A stretch of 64,000 bases of DNA from Chitinolyticbacter meiyuanensis. GTDB lineage: Bacteria; Pseudomonadota; Gammaproteobacteria; Burkholderiales; Chitinibacteraceae. Of the stretch, positions 59,253 to 64,000 are shown piece after piece. The position numbers and the translations under genes are program-made. A model generated the notes under the pieces. It saw only the letters and a program-made list of their open reading frames with translations. It had not been told where the DNA came from and did no database searches. The stretch is from assembly GCF_008033135.1 (NCBI RefSeq), contig NZ_CP041335.1:2733925-2797924 (forward strand). The letters are read 5' to 3'. Positions within the stretch are counted from its first letter, which is position 1. Every line of letters begins with the position of its first letter.

Positions 59253-59280
59253 GCACGCATCCGGTTCTGCAATCGACACA

Positions 59281-59326
59281 ATCTTGACACTGCAAAGTTT
59301 TATCGTAAACTTGACATCGTCAAGAT
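59281..59326 (+). promoter_or_regulatory. DUF2269 promoter with palindromic operator
   Basis: A -35 TTGACA (59284-59289) and a -10-like TAAACT (59306-59311) are 16 bp apart. A perfect palindrome CTTGACATCGTCAAG (59310-59324) overlaps the start-site region, and ATCTTGAC (59281-59288) recurs inverted as GTCAAGAT (59319-59326). The half-site CTTGAC occurs repeatedly, fitting binding by the divergent TetR repressor. Confidence 0.6.
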
Positions 59327-59342
59327 CAACCTGGAATCCAGC

Positions 59343-59804
59343 ATGCATTTCTTGAAAACCCTGCATCTCTTCGGCGTATGCCTGTTCCTCGGCAATGTGA
59401 TCGTCAGCGCCCTGTGGAAAGTGATGGCCGATCGCAGTGGCAATGTGGCGGTGATCCGCTACGCCACCCGGCTCGTCAACGTCACCGACCTCGCCTTTAC
59501 CGCCGTCGGCGCCACCCTGCTTGCCGTGACCGGCCACTTGCTGGCCACCGACTACGGTGGTGTGCACGCCTGGCCGTGGATCTGGCAGGCCTATGCCTTG
59601 TTTGCCGTATCGGGCCTGATCTGGCTTGCGGTGCTACTGCCCATCCAGATCGCCCAGGCACGCCTGCTGCGCGGCCGTGCCGATGATGCGCCGTTGCCGC
59701 AGCGCTACTGGCCGCTGGCTCGCTGGTGGTCGATCGCAGGCACGCTGGCCACCGTGGCACTGCTGCCAGCGCTGTGGCTGATGGTGGACAAAACAGGGTT
59801 TTGA
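59343..59804 (+). CDS. DUF2269 family membrane protein
   Basis: 153 residues with four membrane helices: 'FLKTLHLFGVCLFLGNVIVS', 'LVNVTDLAFTAVGATLLAVT' then G, 'IWQAYALFAVSGLIWLAVLL' and 'WSIAGTLATVALLPALWLMV'. This is the DUF2269 pattern, a small integral membrane family of unknown role. It is divergent from the WHG-TetR gene and preceded by a dyad-rich promoter, so it is a likely target of that regulator. No transport or catalytic motif is evident. An atypical SDR gene follows about 97 bp later. Confidence 0.85.
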   Translation: MHFLKTLHLFGVCLFLGNVIVSALWKVMADRSGNVAVIRYATRLVNVTDLAFTAVGATLLAVTGHLLATDYGGVHAWPWIWQAYALFAVSGLIWLAVLLPIQIAQARLLRGRADDAPLPQRYWPLARWWSIAGTLATVALLPALWLMVDKTGF

Positions 59805-59901
59805 TCGCCGAGAGGCATGTCTTCATCAAGTGGCGCATGCGCCCGCCAGCCGGATCGGTTAGCGTGGCGCCTTCCATACTTTGGTAACCGGGAATCGCCT
59901 C

Positions 59902-60618
59902 GTGACCATCCTCGTGCTTGGCGCCAGTGGCGCCACCGGCCGGCTGCTGGTGCAGCAGTTGCTCGAACGCGGCCTGCCGGTCCGCGCCCTCATCCGGCCT
60001 CAGTCCCAGCTGCCAGACGAGCTGCTGGGCCATCCGTTGTTGACGATCACCCGCGCCGAGCTGCTTGCGCTGGATGCTACTGAGCTGGCGCGGCAAACGG
60101 CCGGCTGCAGCGCAATCGCCTGCTGCCTGGGGCACGCGCTGAGCTGGAAAGGCATCTATGGCCAGCCATGGCGGCTGGTAAGCGACGCGATCCGCCGCGC
60201 CTGCGAAGCGGCAGGCACAGGGGGTGCACCGGTGCGGGTGGTACTGATGAACTCGGCCGGTTGCCGCAATCGCGGCCTCGCCGAGCCGGTTTCGCTGGCG
60301 CAGCGTATGGTCGTCGGCCTGATTCGGCTGTTGCTGCCGCCACACGCCGACAACGAAGCGGCTGCCGAGTATCTGCAGCGGCAGATCGGCCTGGCACATC
60401 CGGCCATCGCCTGGAGCGTGGTCCGGCCCGATACGCTGGACCATGCCGCTGCAGTGAGCCCCTACAGCGTGCATGCCTCGCCCATGCGCAGCGCGATCTT
60501 CGATGCCGGCCGCACCAGCCGCATCAACGTGGCGCACTTCATGGCCGAGCTGATTACCGACCCCGCACTGTGGGCACGCTGGCAAGGCCAGATGCCGGTG
60601 ATCTACAACCGCGAGTAG
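59902..60618 (+). CDS. Atypical NAD(P)-binding SDR-family protein
   Basis: 238 residues from a GTG at 59902. The NAD(P)-binding Rossmann start 'TILVLGASGATGRLLVQQLL' has the GxxGxxG motif (GASGATG), followed by 'ERGLPVRALIRPQSQLPDEL', typical of NAD(P)H-binding atypical SDRs such as NmrA/YbjT-like proteins. 'GAPVRVVLMNSAGCRNRGLA' and 'HPAIAWSVVRPDTLDHAAAV' cover the usual substrate region; the classical YxxxK is absent. It may be a sensor or a quinone or flavin reductase. A TTG start at 59881 is possible but has no better ribosome site. A terminator follows on the other strand. Confidence 0.85.
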   Translation: MTILVLGASGATGRLLVQQLLERGLPVRALIRPQSQLPDELLGHPLLTITRAELLALDATELARQTAGCSAIACCLGHALSWKGIYGQPWRLVSDAIRRACEAAGTGGAPVRVVLMNSAGCRNRGLAEPVSLAQRMVVGLIRLLLPPHADNEAAAEYLQRQIGLAHPAIAWSVVRPDTLDHAAAVSPYSVHASPMRSAIFDAGRTSRINVAHFMAELITDPALWARWQGQMPVIYNRE

Positions 60619-60627
60619 CCACCGGGC

Positions 60628-60657
60628 GAAAAAACAGCCCCGGCGAACCGGGGCTGT
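60628..60657 (-). terminator. Rho-independent terminator of the PL14-like lyase gene
   Basis: On the minus strand ACAGCCCCGG pairs with CCGGGGCTGT around a UUCG tetraloop (plus strand 60634-60657), then TTTTTT (60628-60633). It begins 26 bp past the lyase stop codon and also follows the SDR gene on the plus strand, where no T-run exists. Confidence 0.9.
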
Positions 60658-60682
60658 GTGCACTGCAGGGTGCATGAACCGC

Positions 60683-62401
60683 TCATTGCCAGGGGGCGGT
60701 CAGCTCCATCCATTTCTCGCCGTTGTCGAGCTTGGGCGAATACACGCCAACGTGCACTTCCGGGATGCTCGAGTTCAGTGGATCGATATTGGCCGCCACG
60801 TAGTACCGCGCCTTGAAGTAACGGTAAACGCCGCCGTCGATGCGATAAACGTAGCTGCCTTCGGCGTAGGTCTTGCCGGCTTCCCATTGCGCGTAGCCCG
60901 AGAGCGGATTGCTGTAGGCGGGCTTGGGCTTTTGCGTATCGACCAGCGCCAGCGGCGAACCGGTCGAAACACGGACGTTATCGAAATACGCGTACTGGTC
61001 GCTGGCTGGCGCCCAATCCGCGGTCGAGCCACCGAAGAAGGTATGGAACACCAGCGCATCGATGCCAACCGCGGCACCTTCGCGCCACTTCATGCCGGTA
61101 AGCGCCAGCGTGGGCTCACCGTCGAGCCAAGCCTTGATCCAGCCGTTGGCCTGACCCGCGTCATTCAGCTGCACCTCTTGGGTGATGGTGTACCAACGTC
61201 CGACCTCGAACCGCTTGGCGTAGCTGAAGTAATCGCCGCAGCGCTCGGCCTTGCCGGGGAAATACAGGTACTGGAACGCCAAGCCGTTTTCGCGCCACAT
61301 ATTGCGCGTGGTGAAGCCATCGAAGGTGCCGTTGTCGATGCAGCCGGTGGGCGTGTCAGCGCCACCCAGGCCCGGCAGCTTGCCGCCCTTGACCCAGGTG
61401 AAGGCGTTGTCGAAACGCAGCTTGTACTGCAGGAACAGGTGGTTCTGCCCGGCTGGCAGCGGCACATCGAACACCGATGCGGAATTGCCGCCGATCTCTC
61501 CCCCCTTGTAGGTGACGCGCAGCACCTTGTTGGCCGCGTTGTTCGGGTCCGCCACCACGCTGAGCCGACCGGCCGAAACGCCGGACGAGCCCGACGGGCT
61601 GCTGTTCCAATCCGACTGGAACTGATTGGCGGTGTAGACGCCGGTGACGTGATTGTCGAAGCGCACATCGAGCAACGCCGAGCCTGGCTGCGGCGTTGGC
61701 CCTGGCGTAGGGGTGGCGATGGGCGTCGGCGTGAGAATCGGGGTCGGGCTCACCGTTGGTACCGGCGTCGCCGTCGGGGTCGCAGTAGGACGCGGTGTCG
61801 CGCTGGGAGTTGGCACAGCCGTGGGATTTGTGGTCGGTGTAATGGTACCGCCACACGCCCCCAGATCCTTCCAGACGCCCCACTCGCCGCTCTGCGCCGG
61901 GTTGTCGCCCTGAGTCCACCACTTGGCCTCGTAGCTGCGGCCACCGTAGGTCACGCGCTGGCCGCCGGTATAGGCGCTGGCTGCGGCCCAGCCGGGATAG
62001 CACGCGCTGCCAGCCGGTGTCGGCGTCGCGCTTGGAGCGGGCGTGGTCGTCGGCTGCGGCGTTGGCGTGGAGACGGGAACAGGCGTCGACGTCGGCAGCG
62101 GTGTCGCAGTTGGTCGAGGGGTCGGCGTTGCCGGCACGCTGGTCGGGGTCGGCACCGGCGTGGCGCCGCAGCTGCCGCCGCTTTGCCACAACGTGGGCGT
62201 CGATACCGGATTCCAGTTGGCGCCGACATACGCGGTGTGGGTGGATCGGGCGGTGTAGTTGATGCCGGCATAGCTGACGACATCACCGACGGCATAGATA
62301 TTGCCTTCGGCCCAGCTGCCGCGGCAGGCGGCGTGGGCGTGAAAAGCAAGCAACAGCAGCGCGCCGCCAGACAGCGCGCGCGACAGGGTAACGCGACTCA
62401 T
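60683..62401 (-). CDS. Secreted PL14-like polysaccharide lyase with CBM5/12-type modules
   Basis: 572 residues. Signal peptide to about A24. First CBM5/12-like module (25-77: 'SWAEGNIYAVGDVVSYAGIN', 'YVGANWNPVSTPTLW'), a Pro-Thr linker, second module (132-183: 'WWTQGDNPAQSGEWGVWKDL'), a second linker, then a jelly-roll domain (about 242-480) with 'FTWVKGGKLPGLGGADTPTG', 'FDGFTTRNMWRENGLAFQYL' and 'GRWYTITQEVQLND'; the 'KGGKLPGL' motif is characteristic of PL14-type alginate/glucuronan lyases. A third, C-terminal module-like region (502-572) contains 'YAQWEAGKTYAEGSYVYR'. Substrate is unproven. GGAGGATGGAG precedes the ATG at 62401. Its modules mirror the GH5 cellulase. Confidence 0.85.
   Translation of the reverse strand: MSRVTLSRALSGGALLLLAFHAHAACRGSWAEGNIYAVGDVVSYAGINYTARSTHTAYVGANWNPVSTPTLWQSGGSCGATPVPTPTSVPATPTPRPTATPLPTSTPVPVSTPTPQPTTTPAPSATPTPAGSACYPGWAAASAYTGGQRVTYGGRSYEAKWWTQGDNPAQSGEWGVWKDLGACGGTITPTTNPTAVPTPSATPRPTATPTATPVPTVSPTPILTPTPIATPTPGPTPQPGSALLDVRFDNHVTGVYTANQFQSDWNSSPSGSSGVSAGRLSVVADPNNAANKVLRVTYKGGEIGGNSASVFDVPLPAGQNHLFLQYKLRFDNAFTWVKGGKLPGLGGADTPTGCIDNGTFDGFTTRNMWRENGLAFQYLYFPGKAERCGDYFSYAKRFEVGRWYTITQEVQLNDAGQANGWIKAWLDGEPTLALTGMKWREGAAVGIDALVFHTFFGGSTADWAPASDQYAYFDNVRVSTGSPLALVDTQKPKPAYSNPLSGYAQWEAGKTYAEGSYVYRIDGGVYRYFKARYYVAANIDPLNSSIPEVHVGVYSPKLDNGEKWMELTAPWQ
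61682..61852 (-). repeat. Pro-Thr linker-encoding tandem repeat (lyase, linker 2)
   Basis: Repeated PTPxATPTP-type units between the second binding module and the lyase domain. The DNA repeats a GTCGGCGTC-type unit on the plus strand. It is longer and more varied than the cellulase linkers. Confidence 0.8.
62009..62164 (-). repeat. Pro-Thr linker-encoding tandem repeat (lyase, linker 1)
   Basis: Repeated TPVPTPTSVPATPTPRPTAT-type units between the first and second binding modules; low-complexity coding repeat, not a CRISPR. Confidence 0.8.
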
Positions 62402-62560
62402 ACTCCATCCTCCGGTGGCCGGCTTGAGCCGGCTCGATACGAGACAGGCCTGAAGTGGTATGAAAGTAGCCACCGACTTCAGTCCAGCTTTGTACCGCGG
62501 AGACTGCGGCAAGCCATCCACAGCGTCAAGCAACCGGCCACCGCGCGCGGCGCAGGCGCA

Positions 62561-62589
62561 ACAAAAAGCCCCTTTCGAAACAGGGGCTT
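62561..62589 (-). terminator. Rho-independent terminator of typA
   Basis: On the minus strand AAGCCCCT pairs with AGGGGCTT around GTTTCGAA and is followed by TTTTTGTT. It is 45 bp past the typA stop codon and ahead of the lyase gene on the same strand. Confidence 0.88.
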
Positions 62590-62633
62590 GGCACAGCGCG
62601 GATGAACCGACCCGGCCTTTTGGCCTTGGGCGA

Positions 62634-64000
62634 TCAGCCTTCGGCCTTGGCAGCGCGACGGCGCTCGTGTTCCTGCAGGTAGCGCTTGCGGATACGGATC
62701 GACACCGGGGTGATTTCCACCAGCTCGTCGTCGTCGATGAATTCGACGGCCGACTCCAGCGTGAGCTTGATCGGGGTGGTCAGGCGCACGGCTTCGTCAG
62801 TGCCCGAGGCACGGACGTTGGTCAGCTTCTTGCCCTTGATCGGGTTCACCACCAGATCGTTGTCGCGGCTGTGGATGCCGATGATCATACCTTCGTACAG
62901 CTTGTCGCCCGGGCTCACGAACATGCGGCCACGGTCTTCCAGGTTCCACAGCGCGTAGGCCACGGCCTCGCCACCTTCCTGCGAGATCAGCACGCCGTTG
63001 TGACGGCCCGGCAGATCAGGCTTCACCGGTGCGTAGTCGTCGAACACGTGGCTCATCAGGCCGGTGCCACGGGTCATGGTCATGAAGTCGGACTGAAAGC
63101 CGATCAGGCCACGCGCCGGAATGTGGTATTCCAGACGGGTACGACCCTGGCCATCCGATTCCATATTGGTCAGCTCGCCACGGCGGCGGCCGATTTCTTC
63201 CATGATGCCGCCCTGGTGTTCATCTTCCAGGTCGATGGTCAGGTTTTCGTACGGCTCGCACTTCTGGCCGTCGATGTCCTTGTACACCACGCGCGGCTTG
63301 GCCACGGCGAGCTCGAAACCTTCACGGCGCATGTTTTCCAGCAGGATGGTCAGGTGCAACTCGCCGCGGCCCGACACGCGGAACACGTCGGCATCGCCGG
63401 TATCCTCGACGCGCAGCGCGACGTTGGTCAGCAGCTCCTTGGTCAGGCGGTCGCGGATCTGGCGGCTGGTGACGAACTTGCCTTCGGTGCCGGCGAGCGG
63501 CGAGCTGTTCACCATGAAGTCCATGGTCAGCGTCGGCTCATCGACGGTCAGCATCGGCAGGCCAACCGGGGTTTCCTTGTCGCAAATGGTCACGCCGATG
63601 CCGATGTCATCGAGGCCCGAGATGATGATGATGTCGCCCGCTTCGGCGCTGTCCACCGGTACACGATCGAGACCCTGGTAGCCCAGCACCTGGTTGATGC
63701 GGCCCACCGCAACTTGATCATCGTGGTTCATCACCACCACGTTCTGGCCCGGCTTGATGCGGCCGTTCAGCACGCGGCCAACGCCCAGGCGACCGGTGTA
63801 GGTCGAGTAGTCGAGCGCGGCAATCTGCAGCTGCAGCGGCGCATCGGCATCGCCCGGCGGGGTCGGCACGTGCTTGAGCACAGTCTCGAACAGCGGGCGC
63901 ATGTTGTCCGATTCCTCGGCCAGTTCGAGCTTGGCAAAGCCGTTCAGGCCGGAGGCATAGATGATCGGGAAGTCGAGCTGCTCGTCGGTGGCGCCAAGCT
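62634..64000 (-). CDS. typA: GTPase TypA/BipA (C-terminal part, cut by window edge)
   Basis: The last 455 or so codons are in the window; the G domain start lies beyond it. Visible segments include '[20 protein letters not shown]' at the edge, '[20 protein letters not shown]', '[20 protein letters not shown]', '[20 protein letters not shown]' and '[20 protein letters not shown]', followed by '[20 protein letters not shown]'-like '[20 protein letters not shown]' and '[20 protein letters not shown]'. TypA is a ribosome-associated translational GTPase involved in 50S assembly and stress, especially in the cold. The lysine/arginine-rich C-terminus is typical. Highly conserved and surely functional. 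It has its own terminator. Confidence 0.97.
   Translation of the reverse strand, partial: LGATDEQLDFPIIYASGLNGFAKLELAEESDNMRPLFETVLKHVPTPPGDADAPLQLQIAALDYSTYTGRLGVGRVLNGRIKPGQNVVVMNHDDQVAVGRINQVLGYQGLDRVPVDSAEAGDIIIISGLDDIGIGVTICDKETPVGLPMLTVDEPTLTMDFMVNSSPLAGTEGKFVTSRQIRDRLTKELLTNVALRVEDTGDADVFRVSGRGELHLTILLENMRREGFELAVAKPRVVYKDIDGQKCEPYENLTIDLEDEHQGGIMEEIGRRRGELTNMESDGQGRTRLEYHIPARGLIGFQSDFMTMTRGTGLMSHVFDDYAPVKPDLPGRHNGVLISQEGGEAVAYALWNLEDRGRMFVSPGDKLYEGMIIGIHSRDNDLVVNPIKGKKLTNVRASGTDEAVRLTTPIKLTLESAVEFIDDDELVEITPVSIRIRKRYLQEHERRRAAKAEG

Overview
The window reads as a contiguous stretch of a high-GC, Gram-negative chromosome from a betaproteobacterium. The best fit is the Neisseriales, near the chitin-degrading Chitinibacteraceae and Chromobacteriaceae, but this is inferred from gene content and no taxonomic marker was tested. 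Supporting points are the lipid A and heptose genes (lpxH, an HldE-type adenylyltransferase), Coq7, a gloB/yafS/rnhA/dnaQ order like that of E. coli, a RecBCD operon, a GH18 chitinase and secreted enzymes carrying CBM5/12-type chitin or cellulose binding modules. Genes are densely packed, with many 1-14 bp overlaps. I saw no insertion sequence, prophage or CRISPR array.

Layout. 1-7.1 kb: truncated histidine phosphatase, formate/nitrite channel, coq7, two cyclophilins, lpxH, an EI24-type membrane protein coupled to a Tdi1-like immunity protein, and mltD. 7.1-16.4 kb: gloB facing a YafS-type methyltransferase, then GNAT, host-attachment-type and secreted small proteins, rnhA, dnaQ, ispD, ispF, an EF-Tu-domain-III-like mini-protein, sstT, a lone secretin-N-domain protein, an isochorismatase-fold hydrolase and a LOG protein. 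16.4-21 kb: a modular GH5 cellulase, a tRNA-Leu(UAA) split by a group I intron, and a choice-of-anchor-I lipoprotein. 21-31 kb: an NTF2-like/TetR divergent pair and recC-recB-recD. 31-38.7 kb: CinA-type protein, ferritin-like diiron protein, heptose-1-P adenylyltransferase, MscS channel, fatty acid desaturase, RidA, GH18 and LysR. 38.8-47.3 kb: Bcr/CflA pump, alaS, DUF1653, a serine hydrolase lipoprotein, a two-component system and two small conserved proteins. 47.3-50.3 kb: copper operon copA-copZ-csoR. 50.4-64 kb: DUF898/M48 pair, GGDEF-EAL protein, M61 peptidase, PleD-like cyclase, Hsp15, a TetR/DUF2269 divergent pair, an atypical SDR, a modular PL14-like lyase and the 3' part of typA.

How the parts fit. 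The cellulase and the lyase share the same N-terminal cassette of two binding modules and Pro-Thr linkers, so they look like a secreted polysaccharide toolkit. The GH18 lacks a signal peptide and may act on imported oligosaccharides. The copper operon has two CsoR-like inverted repeats over its promoter. Four 9-of-10 matches to the FNR/ANR box lie upstream of the formate channel, sstT, the cellulase and the desaturase, which hints at oxygen control. The most striking element is the 229-nt group IC3-like intron in tRNA-Leu(UAA). Its P1 region resembles the cyanobacterial/plastid tRNA-Leu intron, while its core resembles the Azoarcus tRNA-Ile intron.
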